This document shows, one piece after another, positions 21,881-33,693 of a DNA stretch of 64,000 bases. The DNA comes from Scalesia atractyloides (taxonomy: Eukaryota > Streptophyta > Magnoliopsida > Asterales > Asteraceae): positions 55,558,610-55,622,609 of the forward strand of contig CAMTDV010000013.1 of NCBI GenBank assembly GCA_947069175.1. The letters are read 5' to 3'. Each line of letters starts with the position of its first letter. Positions within the stretch are counted from its first letter, which is position 1. Under the pieces are notes generated by a model, which saw nothing but the letters and a program-made list of their open reading frames with translations, did not search any database and was not told where the DNA came from. The translations under genes were made by a program, and so were the position numbers.

Positions 21881-21952
21881 TAGACACGTAGCTCAGTTGG
21901 TAGAGCTGCGTGCACGCGTACGGGAGGTCTCGGGTTCGAGCCTCACCCAGCG
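21881..21952 (+). other. tRNA-like module with canonical A box in LTR1
   Basis: TAGCTCAGTTGGTAGAGC at 21889-21906 is a textbook A box with a perfect D stem; GGGTTCGAGCC at 21932-21942 serves as B box. The region starts TTAGACACG like the hairpin modules, which suggests all the sense modules share an ancestor. Acceptor and T stems are incomplete. Confidence 0.75.
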
Positions 21953-23106
21953 CAAACCATGTCATTGACCGAACCGATCAACAAGTCAACAGGTCAACGG
22001 TCAACGGTCAATTCAAAATAAACAATTTTTTTTTATATTTTTTATTTATTTAATTTAATTTAAAAATCAATTAATAATACTTAAAAATAACATTTTTAAA
22101 GATAGAAAATAGCCTTAAACTCACAAAAATATATCTGAAAATTTCATTAAAATCCTTAATAAAATCTACTCATTTAATATATTTTTCCGTTATTATTTAG
22201 GTTAGTATTTCTCGTTGGTCCGCTCATCTAATTCATGCGCATCTCACCATCTCCAATCCAACGCACCCAATGTGAGTGAAACTTACAAATTCCTCATTTT
22301 AATCACGTTTTGGGGTGTATCATGTGTCTTTCTATATATATTATAGTTAAACCATTGTGCATACATCATATCATGAACATGTAAATTCAGTTTGTTTCTG
22401 TTGTGTAGTTATTGTTGGATGCAAGTTTATTATTTTCAGTACATGCAATTTCATAGGCCGCCGCTCCCCATTACATTATGAGCGTTGAGCATGTTCCCCA
22501 TTTCATTATGAGGTTGAACCTGGCGTGCCCACATACGATCGGCTCCGTTTGATTGAGCCTTGATCGCACAGACATTTTCATTTTCAGTACATGCAATACG
22601 ATCGGCTCCGTTTGATTGAGCCTTGATCGCACAGTTTCATTTATGTTATTTACCGTATGATGTTGGTATGTTCATGTATGCTGTCATGTGCTATTGTATG
22701 TTATAGTTGTGACTGCTATTTGCCATTGCTTGATTATTTACATTTGCTCATCTATGATTATGCACAATTTTTCATTGATAAACTAACAATTAATTCATTA
22801 ATAAATGTTTATCTAATAAGGTTCACTCGCCAACTTATGTTGACCCAAAAACCCCCATTTTACACATGATACAGGTGAACCAGCAGCAGCTAGGAACACA
22901 TAGGACTTGGACTAGAAGAATAAAACGATTTAGAGTTGGGATTGTTATGCTTGGTTTATTTTCTTTGTATTGAATGAACATGTTTGGATTTTTGGAAATG
23001 TAACTTTGACTTTATTAAATATGAAACATATTATTAAATGTCATGAGCTTTGGTGATAACCCAATTATGCCCCGACTCTTATTCCGCTGCGGGTCGGGGT
23101 GTGACA

Positions 23107-23916
23107 GATTGGTATCAGAGCCAGGTTTATAGGGATATAGGATAGGTTATTAGACCCTTAGAGCCTATACTATAGTCGGTCAGAAACTTATAAGATTTTT
23201 GTGTGTTATATGCCAAATTTAATGATGATTATATGTTTTATGTTAAATGTTACATTTGATATTATGCAAGCATGTTCATAAGTATGTATTATCATATAAT
23301 GCCTATCATGAATCGTATGCTCATAACATATCACATCCATGAAAGCACACACCACATCATGATTGCTTTTACAATGATTTTCGTGTTTTCAAATCTCATC
23401 AAAGTGAGTTCTCATGACGGGCATGTATTAACTGGAAGGGTACCAGTACCGGTAGTCGGAACGTCCTGTCTAGGCTGGCATTCGTATAAATCCAAAATAA
23501 AGGACCAGTTTGCCTACCTGGGGACTAACGATGAGAGTACGAAGTACCTATTAGGCCAAAGCATGCTATACCAAACGTCGTGTGAACTAACCCCACTTTG
23601 AGTTGTCATTGTGTCTACACCTGGACACGTTCCGACCAAACATCTCATGAACATATTTTATGGTTTGCATTCGGGGGATGCGAGTGTTAAATTGCCAATA
23701 CTAATGTGAATCCTACCAAGCCAATAGCCATGGGAGCCCACATGACTATGTAGGTGAAGGTATGGGGGACATTTGAGGCCCAACATGAGCGAACCCAAGA
23801 CATCCTATGGATGTAGTTGCATTATTGATATTTATGTTATTTTCATTTTCTTAAAGACACATGACACCTAAAAAGACACCATAAACTCACAATCTTCTCA
23901 TTTTATGATCCTGTAG
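23107..23916 (+). other. Primer-binding site and leader of interior A
   Basis: TGGTATCAGAGCC at 23110-23122 is complementary in type to the 3' end of initiator tRNA-Met. The remaining leader of about 800 bp is non-coding; its 109-codon frame (23272-23601) occurs in all three interiors and has no recognisable motif. Confidence 0.85.
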
Positions 23917-26900
23917 ATGTCGTCTAGACAGCAACGAAGGGGTAAAAGATCGGGAAGGTCTCAGGAACGTTTGGCCACTCAGATCGCGAAACAAATGGCC
24001 ACGATACTGCCTGACATTGTGGTCCAAGTACAACAAGCCCTTGCTACAAATCCTACTAACCCACCCCAACAACAGGACCAGAACATCGACAACCCTCCTA
24101 CCAGCAAGTGCTCTTACAAACATTTTAAGTCCTGTGATCCTCCTAAATTTGAAGGGACCAAGGGTGTCACTGCTCTCTTACATTGGTTCGAGGAGATGGA
24201 AAACACCTTCCTAAACTGCGATTGTCCTGAGGATCGCAAGGTTCGATACGCCACCAGGAGACTATTTGGAGTAGCTCTCACTTGGTGGAATACTGAGAAA
24301 GGGAAGAGGGGAACTGAAGATGCGATGGCCTTAACTTGGGAGGAGTTAAGTGAAATCATGACTAGGCGCTTCTGTCCTAGAAGTGAAATTAAAAAGCTGG
24401 AGGACGAATTCCATTCTCTAAAGCAAAAGGAGGGTGATCACACTACATATAACAAGAGGTTCTTGGAGTTGAACCAAATGGTTCCAAATTTGTTCACCCC
24501 AACCTATCGTCTGATCGAGCACTATATTCGAGGACTTCCCACGAAAATCCAAGATTCAGTTCTCAGCGTTTCACCAGTAACACTTGAAGCTGCTATGGAG
24601 TTAGCAACTGAACTGACCGAAAACCGAATTCGCAACGGGAAGTTCAAAGAAGAGAAGAAGATAGCCCCTATTGAGGGACAAACTTCAAACCACCCCATTC
24701 CTTCCTCTAAGTTCGCTAATAAGAGGAAGCGCAACACCAGAAATTTTGCAGTTACTCAAACCAATTCCCCTATTCCTGCTGCACCCATTACTCAAGTCAC
24801 TCCTTCACCCGCACCATACAGAAGACCCTACACAGGCCCGTTACCAAAATGTAACCGTTGCCAATATCACCATTCCCCTGATCATCCTTGTCAATATTGC
24901 ACCGGCTGCGGTCGCGCTGGTTATAATGTTCAAACTTGCCGCATGCCTCAACGAACGAACCGCCATCAACCTATAACCCAAACCCACCAACAAATAATGG
25001 GCCAAGGCCAACAACCCCTACTACCACCCACTCAACATTTAGCCCAAACATATTACCAGCCCAATTATCCTATGGGTCAACCAATGCGGGCTTGCTACAA
25101 TTGTGGCGACCCAAGCCATTTCCGAAACACTTGTCCAAGGTTGGTTAATATTATTCATGCTCAGGCCCAAGCCAACCCGGTGAACCAAGCAAACCAAGCT
25201 CCCCCACCTGCAAGAGGGAGAGCTTTCAATATCAACGCTAACCAGGCCAGAGCTGACGGCAATGTGGTCAACGGTACGTTCCTTATAAATGGTAGATATG
25301 CCTCTATGTTATTTGATACTGGTGCGGATAGAAGTTTTGTGTCTTTAGAATTTGAACCTATCTTAAGCAAAAATCGGGATAAGCTCACGGAATCCATAAC
25401 GGTAGAAGTTGCGGACGGGAAACCAGTTTCATTAGACTCTATTTTACGCAACTGTACACTCACCTTAAACAACCACGATTTCTCAGTCGACCTTATTCCT
25501 ATGAAGCTGGGAAGTTTTGACATCATAATCGGTATGGATTGGCTCAGTCAACATCAGGCGGAAGTTGTATGTCGTGAAAAATTTATTCGTATTCCTCTGT
25601 CAAACGGTCAGACTCTTCGAATCATTGGAGAAACCTCGTCGAAAGGGCTCAGCTTAATGTCTTGTCTTCAAGCTCAAAAATATCTTCGCAAGAATTATGT
25701 CGCGTTTTTAGCTCATATCATCAAAAAGGGAACCATCGAGAAGAAACTTGAAGACATTCCTGTAGTAAAAGACTTCCCACAAGTTTTTCCAGACGACATT
25801 TCAGGACTTCCTCCAATTAGAGACGTCGAATTCCGTATTGATCTTATACCTGGTGCTACACCAGTTGCAAAGTCTCCATATAGGTTAGCCCCCTCTGAAA
25901 TGCAAGAGCTAGCCAGTCAATTGCAAGAGTTGACTGACAAGGGATTCATACGTCCTAGCTCGTCGCCTTGGGGTGCACCTGTCCTTTTTGTAAAGAAGAA
26001 AGATGGATCTTTTCGTATGTGCATCGACTACATAGAGCTCAACAAGTTAACAATCAAGAATCGCTATCCTTTACCTCGCATTGATGATCTTCTTGACCAA
26101 CTACAAGGTGCCAGCTGCTTTTCAAAAATCGATCTTCGATCTGGCTATCATCAACTTAGAGTGCATGAAGAAGACGTCCCTAAGACTGCTTTTCGAACTC
26201 GTTATGGCCACTATGAATTCATGGTTATGCCATTTGGATTAACCAACGCACCAGCTGTCTTCATGGACCTAATGAACAGAGTCTGCAAACCTTATCTTCA
26301 TCGATTTGTTATAGTCTTCATCGACGATATTCTTATTTATTCAAAATCTAAAGCTGATCATGAGCGTCATCTTCGACTCGTTCTTGCACTTCTAGAAAAG
26401 GAAAAGCTTTATGCCAAGTTCTCCAAATGTGAATTCTGGTTAAAAGAGGTGCAATTCCTCGGGCATGTAGTCAATGACAAGGGAATACATGTAGACCCTT
26501 CAAAGATCAAAGCGGTTCAAGAATGGCAAGCTCCACGTACACCAACTGAAGTAAGATCTTTTCTTGGACTAGCTGGCTATTATCTTCGGTTCATTTTAAA
26601 CTTCTCTCGCATTGTTGTCCCACTCACGGCTTTAACTCATAAGGGAAAACCTTTCATATGGGGACCCAAGCAAGAAGAAGCCTTTCAAACTCTTAAACAA
26701 AAACTTTGTGATGCACCAATCCTCACTCTTCCTGAAGGTTGTGATGATTTTGTAGTCTATTGCGACGCGTCAGGGCAAGGATTAGGCTGCGTTCTAATGC
26801 AAAGAGGAAAAGTCATAGCTTATGCTTCGAGACAACTCAAGACACATGAAAAGAACTACACCACTCATGACCTAGAACTTGGAGCCGTTGTGTTCGCTCT

Positions 26901-27138
26901 TAAGATATGGAGACATTATCTCTATGGTACTAAGTGTGAAATATACACTGACGACAAGAGTCTTCAACATATCTTCAATCAAAAAGAGTTAAACATGAGG
27001 CAACGAAGATGGGTCGAACTTCTGAATGATTACGACTGTGAAATTAGATACCACCCTGGTAAAGCAAATGTGGTGGCTGATGCACTTAGTCGAAGGGTTA
27101 TGCGAACTCTATTCATCTTCTATGTTCGCAAATTATAA
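23917..27138 (+). CDS. gag-pol: Gypsy gag-protease-RT-RNase H polyprotein, copy A
   Basis: A single 1,073-residue frame. Residues 1-60 are basic and Gln-rich. The gag capsid domain is at about 70-210. A Cys/His-rich stretch (CNRCQYHH to CTGCGRAGYNVQTC) is at about 308-345, and the CCHC knuckle CYNCGDPSHFRNTC at about 391-405. The aspartic protease LFDTGADRSF is at about 465. RT runs from about 620 to 860 with YPLPRIDDLL near 716 and catalytic FIDDILIYS near 800. RNase H has YCDASG near 947 and a DALSR end near 1054. In the RT motif normally DYRELN the Arg is Ile here (26033 region). The frame is lost near 27094, where copy A has one A fewer than copy C, and the last 19 residues are out of frame. 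Gag and pol share one frame, as in many plant chromoviruses. It starts 810 bp after the LTR. Confidence 0.9.
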   Translation: MSSRQQRRGKRSGRSQERLATQIAKQMATILPDIVVQVQQALATNPTNPPQQQDQNIDNPPTSKCSYKHFKSCDPPKFEGTKGVTALLHWFEEMENTFLNCDCPEDRKVRYATRRLFGVALTWWNTEKGKRGTEDAMALTWEELSEIMTRRFCPRSEIKKLEDEFHSLKQKEGDHTTYNKRFLELNQMVPNLFTPTYRLIEHYIRGLPTKIQDSVLSVSPVTLEAAMELATELTENRIRNGKFKEEKKIAPIEGQTSNHPIPSSKFANKRKRNTRNFAVTQTNSPIPAAPITQVTPSPAPYRRPYTGPLPKCNRCQYHHSPDHPCQYCTGCGRAGYNVQTCRMPQRTNRHQPITQTHQQIMGQGQQPLLPPTQHLAQTYYQPNYPMGQPMRACYNCGDPSHFRNTCPRLVNIIHAQAQANPVNQANQAPPPARGRAFNINANQARADGNVVNGTFLINGRYASMLFDTGADRSFVSLEFEPILSKNRDKLTESITVEVADGKPVSLDSILRNCTLTLNNHDFSVDLIPMKLGSFDIIIGMDWLSQHQAEVVCREKFIRIPLSNGQTLRIIGETSSKGLSLMSCLQAQKYLRKNYVAFLAHIIKKGTIEKKLEDIPVVKDFPQVFPDDISGLPPIRDVEFRIDLIPGATPVAKSPYRLAPSEMQELASQLQELTDKGFIRPSSSPWGAPVLFVKKKDGSFRMCIDYIELNKLTIKNRYPLPRIDDLLDQLQGASCFSKIDLRSGYHQLRVHEEDVPKTAFRTRYGHYEFMVMPFGLTNAPAVFMDLMNRVCKPYLHRFVIVFIDDILIYSKSKADHERHLRLVLALLEKEKLYAKFSKCEFWLKEVQFLGHVVNDKGIHVDPSKIKAVQEWQAPRTPTEVRSFLGLAGYYLRFILNFSRIVVPLTALTHKGKPFIWGPKQEEAFQTLKQKLCDAPILTLPEGCDDFVVYCDASGQGLGCVLMQRGKVIAYASRQLKTHEKNYTTHDLELGAVVFALKIWRHYLYGTKCEIYTDDKSLQHIFNQKELNMRQRRWVELLNDYDCEIRYHPGKANVVADALSRRVMRTLFIFYVRKL

Positions 27139-28586
27139 CCAGCATTAAAGATCAAATTCGAGAAGCCCAACACGTTTCAATAACAGAAGAAGATGTACGA
27201 AAGGAGATATCCTGTGGAGCCGAGCTAAAACTTGAAACTAAATCAGACGGTATTCTGTATTACCTAGATCGTATCTGGATTCCTAAACACAACAATCTTC
27301 GTGAAACCCTTATGAATGAAGCTCACAAAACGCGATATTCTATACACCCAGGAGCCGATAAGATGTATCAAGACCTATGATACACCTATTGGTGGCCTGG
27401 AATGAAGAAGGATATTGCCGTTTTTGTTTCCAAGTGCCTCACATGTTCCAAGGTGAAGGCTGAACACCAAAGACCCTCGGGACTTCTAGTCCAACCAGAA
27501 ATACCTGTATGGAAGTGGGAAAATATAACCATGGATTTCATTACCGGGTTACCTCGCACTTCTGGTGGATATGACACAATATGGGTAATCATAGACCGAC
27601 TTACAAAATCAGCTCAATTTATTCCTATCCGTGAAGATTTCAAGAACGAAAAGCTTGCACGTATTTATATCAACGAAATCGTAAGCCGTCATGGGGTTCC
27701 GTTAAGTATTATTTCTGATCGTGATGGTCGTTTCACCTCACGAACATGGCAAGCAGTACAATCCGCTATGGGCACACGATTAGATCTCAGTACCGCCTAT
27801 CATCCTCAAACTGATGGACAGTCTGAGCGCACCATTCAAACTCTTGAAGATATGCTTAGAGCATGTGTCATAGACTTCAAGGGAAATTGGGACGCCCAAC
27901 TACCATTAGTAGAATTTTCGTACAACAACAGCTATCATTCGAGCATCGGCATGGCACCTTTTGAAGCCTTATATGGTCGTGAATGCCGATCTCCTGTATG
28001 TTGGCACGAAATTGGGGAAGCACAAATTACTGGTCCAGAATTGATCCAAGAAACCACAGACAAGATCCATCAAATTCGAAACAATCTTCTAGCGGCTCAA
28101 AGTCGTCAAAAGAGTTATGCAGATAAACGACGGAAGCCCTTAGAGTTTAGCATTGGTGATCTTGTGCTTTTAAAAGTATCACCGTGGAAGGGAGTAGTTC
28201 GTTTTGGTCAAAAGGGGAAGCTAGCACCTCGTTACGTAGGACCATTCAAAATACTCGAAAGAGTAGGTCCTGTATCATACAAGCTTGATCTACTAGAAGA
28301 ACTCAACATGATTCATCCCACATTCCACGTGTCGAACTTGAAGAAGTGCCTCGCTGATGAGAATCTCCATATTCCGCTGGAAGATATTCAGATTGATGAA
28401 TCTATGCATTTTATTGAAAGACCGGTGGAGATCATGGACTACGGGGAGAAACATCTTCGACGAAGTCGCATTCCAATTGTTAGGGTACGCTGGGAGTCGA
28501 AACGGGGACCTGAGTTTACTTGGGAACGTGAAGACTCAATGCGTGAAAAATACCCGCATCTTTTTCCTACTACTTCAACTACTTAA
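27139..28586 (+). pseudogene. pol: Gypsy integrase with chromodomain-like C terminus, copy A
   Basis: This continues the polyprotein in the next frame after the 1-nt loss near 27094. It has one stop, TGA at 27378-27380, where B and C have CGA (Arg). An uninterrupted 394-residue frame starts at 27402. It shows the HHCC finger (HKTRYSIHPG, then CLTCSKVKAEH), the DDE core (MDFITGLP, SDRDGRF, HPQTDGQSERTIQ with catalytic D, D, E), a GPFKILERVG segment, and a C-terminal stretch RRSRIPIVRVRW to EFTWEREDSM typical of group II chromodomains. The polypurine tract TAGGGAT and LTR2 follow directly. It is probably inactive as it stands. Confidence 0.85.
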
Positions 28587-28619
28587 ATTTCGGGACGAAA
28601 TTCCTAAAAGTAGGGATAC

Positions 28620-31301
28620 TGTAACATTTGTAAAAATCGGGTTTTCAAAAACCCGCTCCGTTTTGTAATCGAATATCAAGTTATAAAAGCTACGTTGAAT
28701 ATTTATGATTATTTTGATTTAAAACGATACATAATTAATAAATAAACTAAACTGTAAAAATTATATTTGATAAAAAGTTAAAACAAAATAAATAAAAAAA
28801 ATTTGTTGCCGCCGGGACTCGAACCCGGGTCAGCCAAGACACACTTCAGCGACTTAACACCCACTCACAAGACCACTCCGCCACATTGTGTCTTCTGCTA
28901 ACTCTAGGAACACAAATGAAATTTATACACAAACCCAGTTAAAACCGGTTGCGCCATCTGAGAAACGGTAATCGGCAAACCAATCGTCAATTCATTGTTT
29001 ATTCACACATTCAGTTTATAACCGATGCACCGACGGTTTTTAATCAAATCGGAATTGATTAAACATAAAGCCTCATCATATCGGTTTTTAAAACCGAAAA
29101 ATCATCAAGTCCAGAGTTCTTCAACTTCAGACCACTCTCGCGACTCAGAGATATCATACCAATACTCCATTTTATTTTCGTCGCATTTTCAGACCATCAG
29201 AACGCCTAAATCAGCTCGCCGGAATTTTCTGCAAAAGTCGCCGAAAAACCGTATTCAACTCAAACCGGTAAAATACCTCTACTTTACTGTTTCAATCAAT
29301 TGTTAGAACCTACTAACATTAACCCATCGCTCATAATCAACCACAGACGACATTACTGGACTTTCTGTTTTCACTGGAAAACTTCTGGAATTGTCGGAAA
29401 CTCACTGATTACCGGTATGCTCATTCCAACGTGCTGATAATCAATACTCATTAGTTCAATTTCACATCTAATCCCTTAAACCTGTTAATTGATTCTCACA
29501 GCCGAAGGTTCCAAAACAGAGCCGACGAACTTCGCCGGATCCTCTGAAGAAGACGATCTATTCGGTATTTTCTTCCCCAAACTTTTCGGTTCAATGCATT
29601 CAAATTGGTCATCATGTTCATTAACTAAATTAATCGCGTATCAGTTGTTTTGATTGATTTCTGTGTTTGTAATGAAGAAGACGAGTTCAAAGATGACATA
29701 AGATTAATTAAAATCGGAATTATAAACGGGTTAGACACACAGTCCAGCGGTGGACTGTGTGCAAAATACACACGCACGTCCCGAGTTCAATTCCTGCTAT
29801 ACGCACTCCTTATATTATAGAACGCCTTTTTGTTTAAAAACTAAACCGGGATAACTCAGTTAGTTATTAAGTATAATAGAAACCGAGATAATAACCAGGT
29901 TAGACACACAGTCCAGCGGTGGACTGTGTGCAACATGAACCATACGTCGCGCGTTCGAAACCCGTCACTAGCACCGGTCCGATTGAATTAAAATGTTTTT
30001 GCAAATAAAGGAAATTCGGTTAAATTGAATAAGTGTATAAATATAATTAAAAACAAGATTATTTCGGGTTAGACACGTAGCTCAGTTGGTAGAGCTGCGT
30101 GCACGCGTACGGGAGGTCTCGGGTTCGAGCCTCACCCAGCGCAAACCATGTCATTGACCGAACCGGTCAACAAGTCAACAGGTCAACGGTCAACGGTCAA
30201 CGGTCAACTCAAAATAAACAATTTTTTTATATATTTTTTATTATTTAATTTAATTTAAAAGTCAATTAAAAATACTTAAAAATAACATTTTTAAAGATAG
30301 AAAATAGCCTTAAACTCACAAAAATATATCTGAAAATTTCATTAAAATCCTTAATAAAATCTACTCAGTTAATATATTTTTCCGTTATTATTTAGGTTAG
30401 TATTCCTCGTTGGTCCGCTCATCTAATTCGTGCGCATCTCACCATCTCCAATCCAACGCACCCAATGTGAGTGAATCTTACAAATTCCCCGTTTTAATCA
30501 CGTTTTGGGGTGTATCATGTGTCTTTCTATATATATTATAGTTAAACCATTGTGCATACATCATATCATGAACATGTGTATTCAGTTTGTTTCTGTTGTG
30601 TAGTTATTGTTGGATGCAAGTTTATTATTTTCAGTACATGCAATTTCATAGGCCGCCGCTCCCCATTACATTATGAGCGTTGAGCATGTTCCCCATTTCA
30701 TTATGAGGTTGAACCTGGCGTGCCCACATACGATCGGCTCCGTTTGATTGAGCCTTGATCGCACAGACATTTTCATTTTCAGTACATGCAATACGATCGG
30801 CTCTGTTTGATTGAGCCTTGATCGCACAGTTTCATTTATGTTATTTACCGTATGATGTTGGTATGTTCATGTATGCTGTCATGTGCTATTGTATGTTATA
30901 GTTGTGACTGCTATTTGCCATTGCTTGATTATTTACATTTGCTCATCTATGATTATGCACAATTTTTCATTGATAAACTAACAATTAATTCATTAATAAA
31001 TGTTTATCTAATAAGGTTCACTCGCCAACTTATGTTGACCCAAAAACCCCCATTTTACACATGATACAGGTGAACCAGCAGCAGCTAGGAACACATAGGA
31101 CTTGGACTAGAAGAATAAAACGATTTAGAGTTGGGATTGTTATGCTTGGTTTATTTTCTTTGTATTGAATGAACATGTTTGGATTTTTGGAAATGTAACT
31201 TTGACTTTATTAAATATGAAACATATTAGTAAATGTCATGAGCTTTGGTGATAACCCAATTATGCCTCGACTCTTATTCCGCTGCGGGTCGGGGTGTGAC
31301 A
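28620..31301 (+). repeat. LTR2 of the gypsy array
   Basis: 2,682 bp, TGTAACATTTG to GTGTGACA. It is both the 3' LTR of interior A and the 5' LTR of interior B. tRNA-like modules are at 28805-28895 (antisense), 29737-29808, 29900-29975 and 30070-30143. The B box in the first hairpin module has one change (GAGTTCAATTCC). Confidence 0.9.
28805..30143. other. tRNA-like modules of LTR2
   Basis: One antisense Ser/Leu-like module (28805-28895) and three sense modules: two with the 11-bp hairpin (near 29737 and 29900) and one with the canonical A box (30078-30095) and B box (30121-30131). Order and spacing are as in LTR1. Confidence 0.7.
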
Positions 31302-32111
31302 GATTGGTATCAGAGCCAGGTTTATAGGGATATAGGATAGGTTATTAGACCCTTAGATCCTATACTATAGTCGGTCAGAAACTTATAAGATTTTTGTGTG
31401 TTATATGCCAAATTTCATTATGATTATATGTTTTATGTTAAATGTTACATTTGATATTGTGCAAGCATGTTCATAAGTATGTATTATCATATAATGCCTA
31501 TCATGAATCGTATGCTCATAACATATCACATCCATGAAAGCACACACCACATCATGATTGCTTTTACAATGATTTTCATGTTTTCAAATCTCATCAAAGT
31601 GAGTTCTCATGACGGGCATGTATTAACTGGAAGGGTACCAGTACCGGTAGTCGGAACGTCCTGTCTAGGCTGGCATTCGTATAAATCCAAAATTAAGGAC
31701 CAGTTTGCCTACCTGGGGACTAACGATGAGAGTACGAAGTACCTATTAGGCCAAAGCATACTATACCAAACGTCGTGTGAGCTAACCCCACTTTGAGTTG
31801 TCATTGTGTCTACACCTGGACAGATTCCGACCAAACATCTCATGAACATATTTTGTGGTTTGCATTCGGGGGATGCGAGTGTTAAATTGCCAATACTAAT
31901 GTGAATCCTACCAAGCCAATAGCCATGGGAGCCCACATGACTATGTAGGTGAAGGTATGGGGGACATTTGAGGCCCAACATGAGCGAACCCAAGACATCC
32001 TATGGATGTAGTTGCATTATTGATATTTATGTTATTTTCATTTTCTTAAAGACACATGACACCTAAAAAGACACCATAAACTCACAATCTTCTCATTTTA
32101 TGATCCTGTAG
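31302..32111 (+). other. Primer-binding site and leader of interior B
   Basis: The initiator-Met primer-binding site is at 31305-31317. The leader is as in copy A apart from scattered changes; CCCTTAGATCC is shared with copy C where A has CCCTTAGAGCC. Confidence 0.85.
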
Positions 32112-33170
32112 ATGTCGTCTAGATAGCAACGAAGGGGTAAAAGATCGGGAAGGTCTCAGGAACGTTTGGCCACTCAGATCGCGAAACAAATGGCCACGAT
32201 ACTGCCTGACATTGTGGTCCAAGTACAACAAGCCCTTGCTACAAATCCTACTAACCCACCCCAACAACAGGACCAGAACATCGACAACCCTCCTACCAGC
32301 AAGTGCTATTACAAACATTTTAAGTTCTGTGATCCTCCTAAATTTGAAGGGACCAAGGGTGTCACTGCTCTCTTACATTGGTTCGAGGAGATGGAAAACA
32401 CCTTCCTAAACTGCGATTGTCCTGAGGATCGCAAGGTTCGATACGCCACCGGGAGACTATTTGGAGTAGCTCTCACTTGGTGGAATACTGAGAAAGGGAA
32501 GAGGGGAACTGAAGATGCGATGGCCTTAACTTGGGAGGAGTTAAGGGAAATCATGACTAGGCGCTTCTGTCCTAGAAGTGAAATTAAAAAGCTGGAGGAC
32601 GAATTTCATTCTCTAAAGCAAAAGGAGGGTGATCACACTACATATAACAAGAGGTTCTTGGAGTTGAACCAAATGGTTCCAAATTTGTTCACCCCAACCT
32701 ATCGTCTGATCGAGCACTATATTCGAGGACTTCCCACGAAAATCCAAGATTCAGTTCTCAGCGTTTCACCAGTAACACTTGAAGCTGCTATGGAGTTAGC
32801 AACTGAAATGACCGAAAACCGAATTCGCAACGGGAAGTTCAAAGAAGAGAAGAAGATAGCCCCTATTGAGGGACAAACTTCAAACCACCCCATTCCTTCC
32901 TCTAAGTTCGCTAATAAGAGGAAGCGCAACACCAGAAATTTTGCAGTTACTCAAACCAATTCCCCTATTCCTGCTGCACCCATTACTCAAGTCACTCCTT
33001 CACCCGCACCATACAGAAGACCCTACACAGGCCCGTTACCAAAATGTAACCGTTGCCAATATCACCATTCCCCTGATCATCCTTGTCAATATTGCACCGG
33101 CTGCGGTCGCGCTGGTCATAATGTTCAAACTTGCCGCAGCCTCAACGAACGAACCGCCATCAACCTATAA
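32112..33170 (+). pseudogene. gag: Gypsy gag, copy B
   Basis: The start codon at 32112 is kept, but codon 5 is TAG (32124-32126) where A and C have CAG. A 334-residue frame is open from 32166 through the capsid domain and the Cys-rich stretch. A missing T near 33139 then shifts the frame before the CCHC knuckle. Confidence 0.88.
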
Positions 33171-33661
33171 CCCAAACCCACCAACAAATAATGGGCCAAG
33201 GCCAACAACCCCTACTACCACCCACTCAACATTTAGCCCAAACATATTACCAGCCCAATTATCCTATGGGTCAACCAATGCGGGCTTGCTACAATTGTGG
33301 CGACCCAAGCCATTTCCGAAACACTTGTCCAAGGTTGGTTAATATTATTCATGCTCAGGCCCAAGCCAACCCGGTGAACCAAGCAAACCAAGCTCCCCCA
33401 CCTGCAAGAGGGAGAGCTTTCAATATCAACGCTAACCAGGCCAGAACTGATGGCAATGTGGTCAACGGTACGTTCCTTATAAATGGTAGATATGCCTCTA
33501 TGTTATTTGATACTGGTGCGGATAGAAGTTTTGTGTCTTTAGAATTTGAACCTATCTTAAGCAAAAATCAGGATAAGCTCACGGAATCCATAACGGTAGA
33601 AGTTGCGGACGGGAAACCAGTTTCATTAGACTCTATTTTACGCAACTGTACACTCACTTAA
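33131..33661 (+). pseudogene. pol: Gag C terminus and protease, copy B
   Basis: Carries the CCHC knuckle CYNCGDPSHFRNTC and the protease motif LFDTGADRSF. The frame is lost near 33658 by a 1-nt deletion relative to A and C. Confidence 0.85.
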
Positions 33662-33693
33662 ACAACCACGATTTCTCAGTCGACCTTATTCCT

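Larger units (their letters stand above)
20429..23106 (+). repeat. LTR1 of the gypsy array
   Basis: 2,678 bp, starting TGTAACATTTG and ending GGTCGGGGTGTGACA. It differs from LTR2-4 at several places (for example GTAAATTCAG near 22381 where the others have GTGTATTCAG). Possible TATA-like runs lie near 22333. A segment at 22440-22640 matches the repeats of the minus-strand element. tRNA-like modules are listed separately. Frames of 61 and 70 codons within it recur in all the LTRs because the LTRs recur, and are not evidence of genes. Confidence 0.9.

Noticed and set aside
20614..21952. Functional tRNA genes in the LTRs
   Set aside because: A and B boxes are good, but acceptor stems do not pair and the sense modules have weak T or anticodon stems, so they are kept as tRNA-like modules only.
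22657..22869. Conserved 70-codon frame repeated in all four LTRs
   Set aside because: It is conserved because the LTRs are; there is no motif, and it lies in the LTR upstream of the primer-binding site.
23272..23601. 109-codon frame in the leader of every interior
   Set aside because: Repeated with the element; no recognisable domain. The low-complexity His/Met-rich start looks like chance.
24114..25526. Minus-strand frames opposite gag
   Set aside because: They are shadows of the gag-pol frame and shift with its mutations.
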